Position numbers and translations under genes: made by a program. Shown here piece by piece: positions 35,489 through 47,800 of a stretch of 64,000 nt of DNA (positions are counted from its first letter, which is position 1; each line of letters opens with the position of its first letter). The DNA comes from Turbatrix aceti (Eukaryota; Nematoda; Chromadorea; Rhabditida; Panagrolaimidae): the NCBI GenBank assembly GCA_963969345.1, contig OZ017770.1, forward strand, positions 2,303,246-2,367,245, in the 5' to 3' direction. Below the pieces are notes generated by a model. That model did not search any database. It had not been told where the DNA came from and saw nothing but the letters and a program-made list of their open reading frames with translations.

Positions 35489-35910
35489 TCATGAGTCTAG
35501 ATCTCGAAGCAGTTTGAACCGACCGAGTGCCGGCTTGGCAGTCTCACGGGAGATCGGCTTTGTGGCGAGGCAAACATCCATGCCATCTTCGACCCAGGTC
35601 ACGAAGTCGATGTTGTTGTTGCGAAGCTTGGTGGCCGCATCTTGAAGCTGCTTCTCATCTTTCGCCTGAAAAAAGATCAGTAGATTAAACAAAAAAAAAT
35701 ACGTACTTCAAGAGTGACTTTACGCATGTTGGGAAGATTCTGGGGTTCGAGGTAACTCTTGACGTTCTCATCGTTTTTAAAAGTTTCCAAGCAGAGCGTA
35801 GCAGCGTGAGCACCTTGCGTAATAACCGATCCAACACTCCATCCAGGAAGGGTGATGAGGTCTTTGCGGATTATGAGATACAAAATGAGATTAGCACCGG
35901 AAGAAGCCAT
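35489..35910 (-). CDS. PTRHD1: Putative peptidyl-tRNA hydrolase domain protein PTRHD1
   Basis: Exons on the minus strand: 35707-35910 and 35489-35665; 126 residues, similar to human PTRHD1 (140). Family landmarks are Leu-Ile-Leu-Tyr-Leu-Ile-Ile-Arg-Lys-Asp-Leu at the start, Gln-Gly-Ala-His-Ala-Ala-Thr, Met-Arg-Lys-Val-Thr-Leu-Glu, and Asn-Asn-Ile-Asp-Phe-Val-Thr-Trp-Val-Glu. The fold is that of Pth2, which releases peptide from peptidyl-tRNA, though enzymatic activity of PTRHD1 itself is uncertain in the family. The single 41 bp intron is in phase 0. It is head to head with prefoldin subunit 1. Confidence 0.87.
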
Positions 35911-36088
35911 AACCTAGCCAGAGAAAGGCAACGTAGTTTATAACAACTGTTTATAACGCCAAGCAAGTGCACTTCGTGTACTCCCGCAACGAAAATTTTT
36001 TTGCAGAATTTGATCCGACTTTTTATAAATCAGTGGCTTTCATTTTCTCTTTAGTTGCAATACCTTCTTTAGTCTTTCTGCCATCAAA
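35911..36088. promoter_or_regulatory. Shared divergent promoter of PTRHD1 and prefoldin 1
   Basis: Only 178 bp separate the two start codons, so both promoters must lie here. Acceptor-like CTTTAG (ending 36072) and, on the other strand, CTGGCTAG (ending 3 bases before the PTRHD1 start) could receive a spliced leader. Confidence 0.5.
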
Positions 36089-36553
36089 ATGAGTGATACG
36101 AGTTACGACAACGAAGTGAAGGAGGTTGGTTTGCTATTTTCTGATTGTCAATACGATGGGATTACAGGGATTCACTCGCCTGCAAAAAAAGGTCTTTGAT
36201 GCCAAGCGAATGATGGCCTCCGATGCCGAGCTCAAGGAAATGAAGGAAAAGGTAAGTCCATTGATTATGCTTTTCATTTGCTCATTTTGAACTGTTTTCA
36301 GCTCATGACAGCCGCCAAGTTTGTGAAGAGCGTCATCGGCGATCATCCAACCGATCACAAGATGTACTACCGCATCGGCAATGCGTATATCCTCAGCGAG
36401 AAAGACACTGAACAGCTCCGGATGCAGAAGGTCGTCGAAGAGATCCAGCAGGACGTCAAAGCCATCGACGAGCGAAAGGAATCGATTCTGCGATCGGTGA
36501 ATGAGGCTCAGAATGAAATGCGGGAACTGGTTGCCAGCCGTAAAGCTTCGTAG
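36089..36553 (+). CDS. PFDN1: Prefoldin subunit 1
   Basis: Exons 36089-36124, 36168-36251 and 36302-36553 give 123 residues, matching PFDN1 (122). It is a beta-type prefoldin: an N-terminal coiled coil (Phe-Thr-Arg-Leu-Gln-Lys-Lys-Val-Phe-Asp), a central hairpin around Tyr-Tyr-Arg-Ile-Gly-Asn-Ala-Tyr-Ile-Leu, and a C-terminal coiled coil ending Met-Arg-Glu-Leu-Val-Ala-Ser-Arg-Lys. Prefoldin hands unfolded actin and tubulin to the CCT chaperonin in the cytosol. The start is the first ATG and begins the conserved N-terminus. Confidence 0.9.
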
Positions 36554-37226
36554 CTTTACAAATTGAGTTTTGTTATTTTTGCTCTTTCTTACTTGTTTTT
36601 GTTTTTGTTAAGTCAAATACAATTAGTTTATTATAAGATGACCATACTTGACGTTTTCAATTTTATTATTAGGTTAACAGCAGTAACCCAATCCTTGTGA
36701 TATGGAATTACCGGGAGTGTATAACATCATGGTTATACATTAGACGCTACAGGATTGGTATACAACACTAGCAAAGCATGATTCAACGAAACAACGTGGG
36801 TCATACAAAATTAGTAGATTCATTTAAATTGCCAAAGAAAAACTGAAAAGGGCATTAGGTTTGCGTATTAAGAAAAACATAAGGAACGAAGGAAGAATCA
36901 GGGCGAGCGGAGGTGTCTATCATCAGAACGGAACAAGTGCGAGGGCGGAAACTGTGCATCAGCGCTGCACATTACCCGACTACAACAACTTTGAGAGAAG
37001 TTGAACAATCAAAAGCAAAGACAAGGTTTGAAAAACAATTTTTCCATACATGAGAAAAATAATCAGTTTTTTGTTCGAAAAACGTAAAATTGCAGCCCAA
37101 ACGCAGACAAAAATAAATCTGCGTTAAAGCTTTGTCGTGTACGGTGTTGAAGAAGGGCACGCTTTAGAGCGATGAATGGCATCTGATGTGATTGGCAGGC
37201 GTAGATGTCGATTGTCTCCAAGATCA
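36554..37226. other. Intergenic between convergent genes
   Basis: This is the 3' flanks of prefoldin 1 (+) and a type I membrane protein (-). A minus-strand frame at 37124-37282 only continues if the last intron of that gene is retained. Nothing else was recognised. Confidence 0.45.
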
Positions 37227-37782
37227 TTACACAAAGTCCTTATCCGTTCGCGGTGAGCCCTGCGTGTAGCCTTCCGCATTTTCTGTAAAAAACATTGTAA
37301 AAAAATCATATTTTTTGTGCCTTTGTTTTGGAACTTACGGCTGGCCTTTTTCCTGCGACAGACAACGACGAGAACGAAAAGCGCCAGGATGAGAACAACA
37401 ATAGCGATGATTACGATGATCAGAATGTGTTCCTTGTCTCCATAGTTAGCAGGAACAGGGATGGTTGCGCTATCAGTCGTCAAATCAGTGCTTGTTTGTA
37501 CGTCGAGTACTTCGTGTTGGTTGTCTATCTTTTCAACAACACCGGGACTGACGGTAGTTGGCTTGGGGGTTTCTTCTTCAACGGGAGCGCCAGACGCCTT
37601 CAAAAGATAGATAATTATTTGATGAATCATACTAAAAAAATCACGCTTACTTCAAAATCTTCGTCATCGGGATTGATCAAATTGGCGCTTCCTTCGAGCG
37701 TGTCTTCTTCCGACAGCTTCTGACTCACCACATTCACGAAAAACAGACAGATAAGACCGACGATAAACACCTTAGATCGCAT
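37227..37782 (-). CDS. Type I single-pass membrane protein, function unknown
   Basis: Exons on the minus strand: 37651-37782, 37339-37597, 37227-37282; 148 residues. A signal peptide (hydrophobic residues 4-20) is followed by a short acidic, Thr/Pro-rich ectodomain. A 22-residue Ile/Val/Leu transmembrane helix comes next, then a Cys-Arg-Arg-Lys-Lys stop-transfer and a 25-residue cytoplasmic tail ending Lys-Asp-Phe-Val. The last splice uses GTAAGT in phase 1; without it the frame runs on to 37124. No family was recognised. A TTTCAG acceptor lies 5 bases before the start codon. The C-terminal Phe-Val could be a PDZ ligand or an ER-export signal (inference). Confidence 0.62.
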
Positions 37783-39109
37783 TTTACCTGAAATCTAATT
37801 AAAGAGTCATTTGCTGTGGATTAAAATATTTTTTTTGACATCAAAAATGTGAAATTGAAAAAAACGCGATTGGTGATTGTAATTCAGCAAAAGCAAACTT
37901 TTTTCAACCATGCTTAAAAAGCTACAAATGATGAAAAATGAATTTAACGTAAAAAATTGATTGTTTTCAGATTGGTAGGGGGCGAGCACGCATTGAATAG
38001 CGTTATCACACGCAATTAGGTCCAGAGAAAACGGGAAACAATGGAAAACACTGTTTAAAACATAATGAACAACCGAACCAGCGTACAATACAATAACACA
38101 ACAGTTGCCTGGAAATTGTTATTTTTTTAAAACGTCATCTGAAAGTTTTAAAATTACAAGTTTGCAATTAAATAGAAACAAAAAAACGGAGCCAAAAAAA
38201 GGAGCGTGAAGTGCGTCATTAACCGTCAATCAGTATGGTAGTAACTCAACTGACAGCACTGTTGGGGAGCGAACGCCTCTTTTTACCCGTTTTTTTGCTG
38301 GCTTCAGGGAGAATAAAAAGTCATACTTCCTGTACAACATTATGATAAATCGGTGAAAGTGAGTAGTAGCCAGATAAAACATCTATGAAATCAATTTTGT
38401 ATGCAAATAGGAGAAATCAAATTTAAGCCTCCCACGTTCCCTCCCTCCCCTCCCCCACATCATCAATTGGTCATTGGAAGATAATATCTCTCATCTGTGA
38501 ATAATTCGTAACGCGTTTTTGAAATTTGAAGTATAGGATGACCTATTCTCATCATTTAAATTTTTTTCCCTCAAGTTAGGTAGATAAGTGAACAAATTAT
38601 TGTTCATTGTTTACCACTTAAAAATGTGAATTAAGATCAATGAATAATATTGCGCAGGAGAAATTTTCTGACATGACATTTTTACACCCCCACTACCCGT
38701 GCTGAAGGCAATGATACCCACCGAATACTTCTAAGATTATTATTAGTATGCATATATGCTAACGGGAAAAGGAAAGGTAAAACTGTATAAAACTGCCTGG
38801 TCACCAATATGAGAGGGGAGAGTGTGGTGAACCAAGAGGTTTAGTTGCCGTCAAGCTGGATTATGGGACAAAATGTTTCCGTAGAAGGCCCGGGATTAAT
38901 GAACGGCAAGCAAATGACTTTTTGCGAGGTCAGCGGTTTCATTGTTCTCCTGCTACCGCAAAAGTCTAGCAAAATTTTACAGTCATGAAAAAGAGTGCCG
39001 TCGAAGATGACAGCTAAATTATACAACTCCGCGTTCTTTTTTCTCCCAACCAGACAAAAACCGTCAAAAAAAGTAAGTCCAGCTAAACAGAGCAAAAGTG
39101 TATATTTAA

Positions 39110-39586
39110 ATGCGTGAATGCGGAATAGAGTCATGGCCATGGAGGGAAATTGAGAAGTCTATAGGTGACGACTGGGCAGTTTTGGGGGAGATTAATGCGA
39201 GAAGTCCGAAAAGAAACGGAAGACGTACATCCCAAAGACAACACTTGAACAAACAATACTTGACACAGGGTATTGTAGATATCGAGCAGGTCATTGGAGA
39301 GTCGCCTTCGCTGATCTGTCGTGTAACGCAACTTCCGCTTACTTTCCGTCAGCTTGGGCCACAAAACGCGCTGAACGAAGCGTTTGCAATCTATGTCTAC
39401 GCAGCAAGCGCATCGCTGGAGCCGACCGTTCCGTTAGCTCTCGACTGCAAATCGACTCGAACAAAACAAACAAGAAAGCCACCTGCTTTGCCGCAATCTC
39501 ACTTAACCCGCACAGTGCCGGTTTCGGGAATCAGCGATTGTACACACGAAGAAACGTCGGCGCAGACAATCTTGGCACCTGCCTGA
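39110..39586 (+). CDS. Hypothetical open reading frame, doubtful
   Basis: This is an uninterrupted 158-codon frame with an ATG in otherwise gene-poor DNA. The protein has no signal peptide, membrane segment, repeat or recognised motif. The opposite strand is also fairly open here. It is listed because of its length only; it may be chance or a lineage-specific gene. Confidence 0.2.
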   Translation: MRECGIESWPWREIEKSIGDDWAVLGEINARSPKRNGRRTSQRQHLNKQYLTQGIVDIEQVIGESPSLICRVTQLPLTFRQLGPQNALNEAFAIYVYAASASLEPTVPLALDCKSTRTKQTRKPPALPQSHLTRTVPVSGISDCTHEETSAQTILAPA

Positions 39587-42500
39587 TGCTTTTTCGCGAC
39601 TTTTCAAAAAACCACTTCAAAGGCAGTCAACGCGGCGCTAGACACGATCATCATCATGTCTGACGATGGTCATTTCGGGCCTTTTTTTTCAAAGGTTACA
39701 ACACCCGCTCTCGCACGAAGAGAAGAACTTCGTGCCTGCTCCGCCAAAACATGTAAATTAGGTGTAATAGTAAAAAAACCATAAACAAGAAGCAAGAATT
39801 TTCATTGCCAAAAATTTAACAACGACGTTCATCCCATCAATGAATTGTGGTCACGACGAAAAACATCGAGCCGAAGGTCAATCGAGATGCAAAAGCAACA
39901 ACACAGCTCGGCCAAAAAGGAAGATCACCGCAATTGATAGTGCATGTATTGGGCGCCGTCACCGTCACCGACACAGCGAAAATTATATGTTCCTCCGTGG
40001 TTCGGAGGGGTCTTTTCTCGGCGATTTCGTCTCCCATATATATGTAAAAGTAATCAAAACGACAGGTTGTGGTCATCGATTTGTACACATGTCTGACCGT
40101 TATGGTCGGTGTAAGACATGCAAGTTTATGAAAAACTAACAGATATAAAAATCAAATGGATGATTGCCAAAAAAACGACATTGGTATGGATGGACGAAAC
40201 AAGGTTGAAGGGGGAGAGAAAAAAAACAGGTTTGTTTGCGATAGTGACAATCATACAACGTACTGTACGCTTGACACAACGCCTGCATTGTGCCCAATGA
40301 ATTCAAAACAACCCCTGGGATAAGGGCGATAATTTATGCCACAACAAACCGTTTTTAACACAAAAAAAGAAAGTTTGGTTTGTGCGCTATCAATTCAAAG
40401 CAAAGCAGGATGGGTGGCCCCTCTCGACTTTACACGCTTTTTTGCTGTCAAAAAGGCAGACACCCGGGCATATGCCGGGACTCCCCGACTTGTCAGCAGA
40501 AAAGCATTGTCATGATCGAACATGTTCTGACTGGCAAGATAAAAAGTCAAAGTAAGTGACAATGCCCTGTCCATGCAGCCAAAAAAACAGAGAAAAAAGT
40601 GGGCTTAAAAAAGCCAAAACTTGATGAAACAATCAGAGATGCGTGCACGCGTGTGTATGTGCCAAGGACGAGATATATACCAAATTTATTACCCCGCGAA
40701 GCGTGAAAGACAAGGGGGAAAAGGAATTGTTTTCGTTCGTACCAAAAATAATGCAACATTGAAAAAGTCATCTGCAACGGGAAAACAAGAAACCCAAATT
40801 AGGCGCCAGCCGGGAACGGGATGGGATGAAGTGCAAAATTGAACGGGTGCTAATGCAGACAAATTATGCACGCCACATCCCAGAACCGCAATCGAAAAGA
40901 CAAGTAGCAGCTTACCGCTAATCATTTGAACGGTCCCTTCGTCCGATCCAGCGTCAATGTTGCTTTTTCTCATGTTGATTCTTACAAAAAGCATAGGCAG
41001 TTAAAAACCCACGAAGAGGGGGGATTACACCGCAAAAAAACTCAAGCGCTAAGTTCGAATGCTTTCGGGGGAAAGGTGATTGCGCAAACACGAAAAAAAC
41101 TATCGCCAGAAATGCCAATGATGATTTTTAAAACCCCGACTGTCTGCATTCGTTCTCGTGAAAAGGCAAGCACAAAAAAAGTGCATAAGCAAAAAATCGG
41201 ACTTTTTGAAGAAATGCAAAATAGGTGAGGTGGTGCCTGCCTTGGCGGGCAGAAAAAACTTTTATTGTTACCACAAACGACATCATACAAAAAAAAAGTC
41301 AGTAGGCAGTGCGTGATTATGAGTAAAAAACAGGAAACCAAGCACACTGACCTTTATGCTAAGCGTGCCGGCCTGTCTTATACCTTGCAAAAGAAATGAG
41401 CAAAATATGTTTTTTTAAATATTGGTAGTCAACAAAGAAAAACCACAAAGCTATGCCGACCACAAACTCTTCCGAAGAAGCGCCTATAAATCATAAAGAA
41501 AAAATTACAAAAAAAAATTTCTCCTGACCTAAAGTGAAAAAAAAACAAGATTGCGTGATAGGTAACAAAGGCAAAAAAAATTTTCCTTGTTCCTTTCCTG
41601 CTGTTCTGAAACGGGTGCCATCTTCAGGGAGCGCACAGAAAGCAAGAAAAACCAAAGCTATTCATAAACAGCTAAACGCGTTTTTTTATAGAATGGGCAA
41701 AAAATGTTGTTTAACTATTGTATGCTAATGTGCAATAAAAGCGTCAAAGAAAGCAGAAAATGATTTTAACACTGGAAAAAAAAGAGTAAATATTGTTGTC
41801 AGAATACAAAAAAATTCTATCGTCAACTTCCAGAGACATGCAATATGAGTCAAAAAACATTTACCATTTATTTGTTAAAGTTTTAAAAAATGCTTCAGTC
41901 AAAGAGTATTACGTCGATTCATAGGAGAACAGACGGGAACGTTTTGTCTTCTTACATCACGTAGCGGAAAAAGAAAGAAGAAGAAGAAACAATGACAAAT
42001 CACACAACCTTGATTTTTTTACTTTCCACCAGATGGGTTCTGAAGAATCTTTTGGTTCCTGGGAAAGAGCGGGCCAGTTAAAGTGATGCCTATAAGCCGC
42101 GCTACCGGAGATGAACTTTTCCTTTTTGTTACTTTCTCATGATCTGATGACTCCTTGGCTCACAAATGCAACACGCATACCGTGACAAATCGTTGTTAAT
42201 GACAATATATGACGGTTAAGAGACGCAAAAACTTAAATGTCAGCCACTTTGCAATATCTCAGTTAAAAATAACGCGGATTGTGCGGTGAAAACAAGACAC
42301 CAAATGGTCAGTTAACGAGCGAAACTAACTGCCATTTTATCCTTGGCTCCTTCAAAACCACGCGAATCAGGTTATAACAACGGGCGTAAAACGATGAAAA
42401 ATAGTCGTGCTTACGTGAGTTGTCACCTATAGTGATAAATTCGTTGTACACGCTTTAACGATACCCATGATAAAGACGTAAAGTAAAAGACGTTCGTTAT

Positions 42501-43870
42501 CACAGAGAAAAGGGACGAGTTCGTCAGGTCTCTTGCATACTTGACTGCACCAAAATAGACAAGACAAGGAAAGGAAGAAATAAAGAATAACAAAGCCTTT
42601 CTCAGAAATCGAGTTATCGAGGGATATTGGTTGGTCAATTTGGCGCTTCCTGAATCTTTTTATTTGACACCTTCTGTCTGGCTACCAACGAGGACAGAGA
42701 GACTGTTATTGTTACAGCAATTGTCGACGCGCAATGTGTCATAATTACATAGGTCCGCATAATTAGTGGCGCAAAAAAAGCAGCTTTTAACCCTCTCTCC
42801 CTCTCCTCCGTGAGCTGCTGCGATCTGCTTTCTTACAGGCCGGTCAAAAGTAAGAATCGCAAAGCCAATGAGGTGAGAAATTCCTACTTTGATGTACGTA
42901 CAAAATTAAATTTTTTCCCAAATTTAAAAAAACGGTGCCGATAAGGCAACAACAATCGCCTGTCGAAACTTAGTCATCCGTTTTTTATTGTTAAGGCCAT
43001 TTGCGAGAAGCGCGGCAGCAATAAAGATGAATGCGGGTTGCTCATTTCTTTGGAAAAAACACACTCCATTCGATGAAGAAAAAAACTGTTCACGCACACG
43101 CCTAGTTTCAGCAATTAGTACAAACGAGTGAGTGCTATAGTTACAGCATGGAATATCCCATCTGTGGGATGAAAGCGAGATTTTTCAGATAATGTTAGTA
43201 GATTTTGCATGGAAAGGGAACAAATGTGATATCCATGCATCTAGGCATTCACCAGCTACGAATGGCATTAACTCACACTTGGCGACGTTTGGAAGACAAT
43301 TTAACTGACCACCAACTTGTTCCATGGCTGGGTACAATTAAATTAGTTTTAACCAATGCGTTTCGCTCGTTTTTTTACTACTTACTAGACTTACATCTGT
43401 TTGCCAAAATCAAAACAAGCTTCAACAGGTTAATCGACATTTCACCCTCACCCATGACAGTTGTCAAACAAAAAAAGTTACTTGCAAGAGAGAAATTGAA
43501 TCCTGGTCAAAACGGTTTGTGTCAATGGTAAACCAACAATGGCACCTGAATGCAAGCACAGGTTTTTGACCACCATGCAAATGAGTATGCGGTGGGGCGA
43601 GCGAATGGGATCAAATTTTGAGTACTCACGAAGAAAAGGCTACTCAACACCTTTCGAGCAAAAATCACTACATAGGTAGTCGGATATTTGTTAGGGCAAA
43701 AAAATGGCTTATTCCCGAACAGGCGCATAGCTCAATAAATTATCAGCTGGACAGGAGAAGAAATATCAATTTGTCTCTGACCCTTTTAGAACGCTGAAAA
43801 CTAAATTTAAAAACAAAAAACGCGTGCTCTAATGTGAGAAACGTTGAACAAACTAATATATTACAGCCGA

Positions 43871-44086
43871 ATGAAAAACTTAGTCGCAATGGAAGAAGAA
43901 GCTAAAAAAGGCGAGAAAGCTTGTAATGCAATCATTGTTTTTACGACCGAGACCGTGAACATTTTTCCTGCTGCAAAAATCGGTGTAAAGGTAGCGAAAA
44001 TAGTTTTACGAAGAATAAAACCGTTTATATTAAATGAGAGACTTTTTGAAGAATTCTTTGGCAATGCTTCTCCTCAGTGCCAATAA
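43871..44086 (+). CDS. Hypothetical small protein, doubtful
   Basis: A 71-codon frame begins 4 bases after a TTACAG acceptor, the same arrangement as many confident genes here. The product has a Lys/Glu-rich N-terminus and an amphipathic Val/Ile/Ala/Lys helix followed by a short tail ending Pro-Gln-Cys-Gln. No family was recognised and no second exon was found. Confidence 0.25.
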   Translation: MKNLVAMEEEAKKGEKACNAIIVFTTETVNIFPAAKIGVKVAKIVLRRIKPFILNERLFEEFFGNASPQCQ

Positions 44087-45451
44087 GTGCCAAGGAGTGC
44101 GGGAAGCACAGAAAAATAATGTGCTCCTTATCTGATCATCTGACAACCCGAAAAATAAGATGCTGCAAAGTTGTTAAACGTCCTTATCTTCGAGATATTG
44201 ATGACAAGTATTTGTCACTGGTAAGTCCTTCCAGACAACCTAAACATGATGAATGAGATTTTCACTACCGCAAATGTGTCCCCAAAAGTCGACCGCGCAA
44301 CGCAGAGAGCCTAACATTAATGACCTACCAATGGCAATTTCGCATTCAATTTTTGGAGTCTTTTTCAACTGCGTTACAAATGTCGACATGGTACGTACTG
44401 CACCTAAAACATTCACCCAGCCTGAGCTATCTATCCTCTTCCTTTACTGCACATTAAATCCTCAAAACTCATTCTAATAAAGTTGCGCGAGCAACAAAAT
44501 TGCGGGTCTCTGCTTTCATATTACAAAGTCAGTCGGGCGCAAGGCTTTCTTATGTAACCTATCCAGGCGAGGCAAGACAACTCAACCCGACTCGCCCCGG
44601 TGTTCAATTATCCGGCCGCCATGCTTTGAGCATGCAAGTCTGGCACCCATTCATACGAATAATATTTATTCCTGACGGCACAGCAACAAACCTAGGGGAT
44701 TGTTTTCAACAAAAAGTTGCACTCTAACGGTAGAATCATTTCAAGTGTGTGACAAAAGGTATGATGATGAGAGCAACGTGGTAGTAAACTGCACCTAACT
44801 GAATCATTGACCATCGGTTAAACAAAGGGCCAATTGAGGCATTGAAGAAGAGACAACAAATATTTGCCTGTTGTCCATGTACGAACGGGGTTTTGTGCTC
44901 TTTGCTTGTAAAGTTGATTCACATCACCACACGACAACTTTTTTCTCAATGCCTTTGTTCTACAAGCTTTTTTCCTGAATTTTGTTATACTAGCTGCAAC
45001 AGAATGTCTCAAATTTGGCCAAGATTTTTTGGCCTTGGTACGAATCGTACCCGCCATGCAAAATTCACCTAATCTGTGTGTAAAAGGGTCATGTTGCATT
45101 TGAAACGAGAGGCGTAAATGCACAAACCACCAAGCCAAGCCATTTCCTCGAGGCTTAACGTGGGAGGCGTGACGATTGTTCCTACAGACGACAAAGCATT
45201 CAGGAGTAACTGTCGATCCCATAAGCACAATTACATACATCAAGGAGTGTCTATTTAAGACAGTAATGTGGTGGTTATTTGTGCCAATTCGGTAGACAAA
45301 TTTGGTGCCGTCCCTGTATGGAGTCCCGAATAAATAAAATAAGGTCGTCCAGTAGACGTGAATGATCATTTGATGTTTTGCCGAGTGCTACGTGACTGTC
45401 CCAGAGTTCTATTGTCTCATTTCTTTTTCAGACTTCACGAAAAAGAGAAAA

Positions 45452-45736
45452 ATGGGCCGTACAAACACCTATCTCATCTTCCTTGCTCTCTTCGTCGTGC
45501 TTCTGAACTTGGCTTCCGCACAGCCGCTGTTCTACACCCCGAATCTAGCCGATGGCAGCGTCACGATCCCTGCCAAGCGCTCGCTAGCCAGCGGTCGATG
45601 GGGTCTTCGACCAGGTAAGCGATCAGCTCCCCTCTGGCCTTCTTCCGAATACGTCCCTGTCTACGACAACGACTACGACGCAAAATCCGCCGAAATGCCG
45701 CCGAAGCAACTCTATCACATGCTTGTGTTGGTGTGA
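45452..45736 (+). CDS. RPamide-type neuropeptide precursor (NLP-2/NLP-22/NLP-23-like)
   Basis: A single coding exon of 94 residues. A signal peptide (to about Ala-Ser-Ala, residue 23) is followed by a spacer ending Ala-Lys-Arg. Then comes the peptide Ser-Leu-Ala-Ser-Gly-Arg-Trp-Gly-Leu-Arg-Pro-Gly followed by Lys-Arg, and an acidic Tyr/Asp-rich remainder. The Gly before the dibasic site predicts an amidated Arg-Pro-NH2 end. This matches the C. elegans consensus Ser-x-Ala-x-Gly-Arg-x-Gly-x-Arg-Pro-Gly-Lys-Arg of NLP-2, NLP-22 and NLP-23; NLP-22 promotes sleep-like quiescence. Only one copy is encoded, as in NLP-22. A TTTTTCAG acceptor ends at 45431, 20 bases before the ATG. Confidence 0.82.
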   Translation: MGRTNTYLIFLALFVVLLNLASAQPLFYTPNLADGSVTIPAKRSLASGRWGLRPGKRSAPLWPSSEYVPVYDNDYDAKSAEMPPKQLYHMLVLV

Positions 45737-46042
45737 GCCGTTTTTTTCTGAGTATCTGCATCGAGATCGATCTGCTTTTTCACAATGTTTGATATCATGT
45801 CGTGTTTATGTCAATGGGCAATGCAAATGTCAATGAAGGAGAAGCTTTTGTGAAGAAAAACACGTTCCTACCTTAGCGTGATGTCAAATTCGGAAAAAAA
45901 ATATTTTTTTGGCGTCGGAAATGTGAGATGTATAGTAATGCCGGGGGGTAAGTACAAAACAAATGACCACAATTAGGAAAAGCCGCAGAGGTTGTAGTTT
46001 ACGTCCCACGCGGATTTCCGTCTAAATAAGTGTGACATTAAG
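45737..46042. other. Intergenic between convergent genes
   Basis: This is the 3' flanks of the RPamide precursor (+) and BBS4 (-). No other feature was recognised. Confidence 0.45.
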
Positions 46043-47800
46043 CTAAAAAACAGCATCCTCGGTATTTTGGATACAAGATGTCAGCCGATGAATGGAAGCA
46101 ATGATGCCCTAAAAAAGGTGGGGTATTAAATTTCTTTGCATTTCCTTGAAAAAACATACTTTTGTTTCCAGTGTGTCCCGATTAGGAATGGAGTTTACGT
46201 TGACCTGCTCGATGAGAGTAGCCGCATCTCCGAGGTTGCCCCGTCTGTATTCAAAAGTTGCAAAGTTGAGTCTTACAAGTATGTTAGCTGGATCGAGAGC
46301 CAAAGCTCGTTGATAAGCTTTTCGGGCGCTTCCAAAATCGTCCAGGTCACAGAGGATAACTATAACATTCCCATTGGGTTATTTTTGTTTTTTTTCATGA
46401 CGATTTTGGTCTGAGAATAACTTACTGGCCGTCGTCATGAGAAAAAGGACGTTTTTGTTTTGGATATTGAGAGCCGATACAATAAAGTGGTAGGCAGAAG
46501 CAAACTGGTACATTGCCCTGTGCGAGACTGCGAGATTGAATAAAATTCGTTCATCAAGCGGGCATTGGTAATTTGCTTTTTTAAGACATCCGATGGATAA
46601 CACGTATTTTCCCTTGCCAAAGAAGCACATTCCAAGGTTATTCCACATAGCTGCATTCTGATCCCATGAATCGCAAATAGTCCTGAAAAATAAATAAATA
46701 AATAATTAATTCTGGTGCCTGAAATATATCGTAAATATATCGTACTTGTACTTGGACAATGCCACTTCGTAATCATTATTTCGCTGAAGTACGGTGGTCG
46801 CAGCAAGAATACTGGGCAAATGCGTGGGATTGTAAGTCAAAGCTCGTCCAAGACAACTGAATGCTTTTTGATCCTGTTTGATGCGCAGAAAGAGTGAACC
46901 GAGTTCGTTGAGCAGGGCCAGATTGTCAGGCTCAAGTTCAATTGCTTTGTTCAGAACGTCGATTGCTGCTTGTGTTGTGTCTTTTTCAATGTATATCTTT
47001 CCAATAAATGACAGAATTTGGGGGCTTTTGTTCAGCCGAGGATATTTTGATAGAATGTCTTCTGCCTTTAAAAATTTCTTTTAAAATAACATAAAACTGA
47101 GTTAAAAATACCTTTGCAAGATGGTTACCCTTGTCCTTGGATTCCGAGTAGTATAGTGCCCTTGCACACCAAAAATACATTCTCTGGAAGAAGTGATGTC
47201 AAAATGAATTGCTTCAAAAGAAAAATACAAACCCAGTTGTTGGGACTAACGTCAATGCCCTTCATAAAATGATTCACGGCTTCTTTGTGCTCGCCGAGTA
47301 GATAGTATGCTCGACCAATCAAGTAAAGCAAGCTGCAATCCTTATTTTTGACCTTCAATGTCTTTTAGCAGCAACATTTTTACCGTGGCGAGCTGGGGTT
47401 CAGCTGGAGTGCGGCGAGAAAATCCTCTAAAGCAGCTTCTGTTTCGTCCTGTTCCAAACGAATAATCCCCCGTGTTATCAAGGCAAATTCGCACGCCATA
47501 GTTGGCTCCGTTGCTATCATTTTCTAAAGCGGGGAGCATGCTTAAAAAATTCACAAAAAACAAAACCACCTGAATAATTTCAAAGCACTTTTCATGGTTT
47601 TTCTTCAAATAATGTCGATAGACGATTCGATTTAAAGACGCCGTTTTTTGCATCAAATTGGTACGCAGTTGTAAACGTCGGCTATTCATTTGCGTCGAAG
47701 CAGGCAGAGGATCAGCGTTTATGTTGTTAAACTGTGCCGTAAGATTTAGCTCCTTGAGAGAAGGCCGTCGATTGACAGCAATAAGCTCTGAATTCATCAT
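46043..47800 (-). CDS. BBS4: Bardet-Biedl syndrome 4 protein (BBSome subunit)
   Basis: Exons on the minus strand: 47570-47800, 47384-47523, 47233-47332, 47112-47183, 46746-47065, 46426-46682, 46160-46359, 46043-46108; 461 residues, slightly shorter than human BBS4 (519). The protein is a run of tetratricopeptide repeats. The most diagnostic segment is Trp-Asn-Asn-Leu-Gly-Met-Cys-Phe-Phe-Gly-Lys followed by Cys-Leu-Lys-Lys-Ala-Asn-Tyr, near identical to BBS4. BBS4 is a BBSome subunit that moves membrane proteins in cilia, which in nematodes means sensory neurons. The long Pro/Ser tail of vertebrate BBS4 is missing. The last exon is inferred from phase; without it the frame ends at 46109. Confidence 0.88.

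Larger units (their letters stand above)
37783..45451. other. 7.7 kb gene-poor stretch
   Basis: This is by far the longest stretch without a confident gene in the window. It is rich in A-tracts and short purine runs. A 158-codon ATG-initiated frame at 39110-39586 (+) and an ATG frame at 43871-44086 (+) are the only candidates. No tRNA, transposon or long repeat was recognised. It lies upstream of the RPamide neuropeptide gene and of the type I membrane protein, so it may hold their distal regulatory DNA. Confidence 0.5.
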
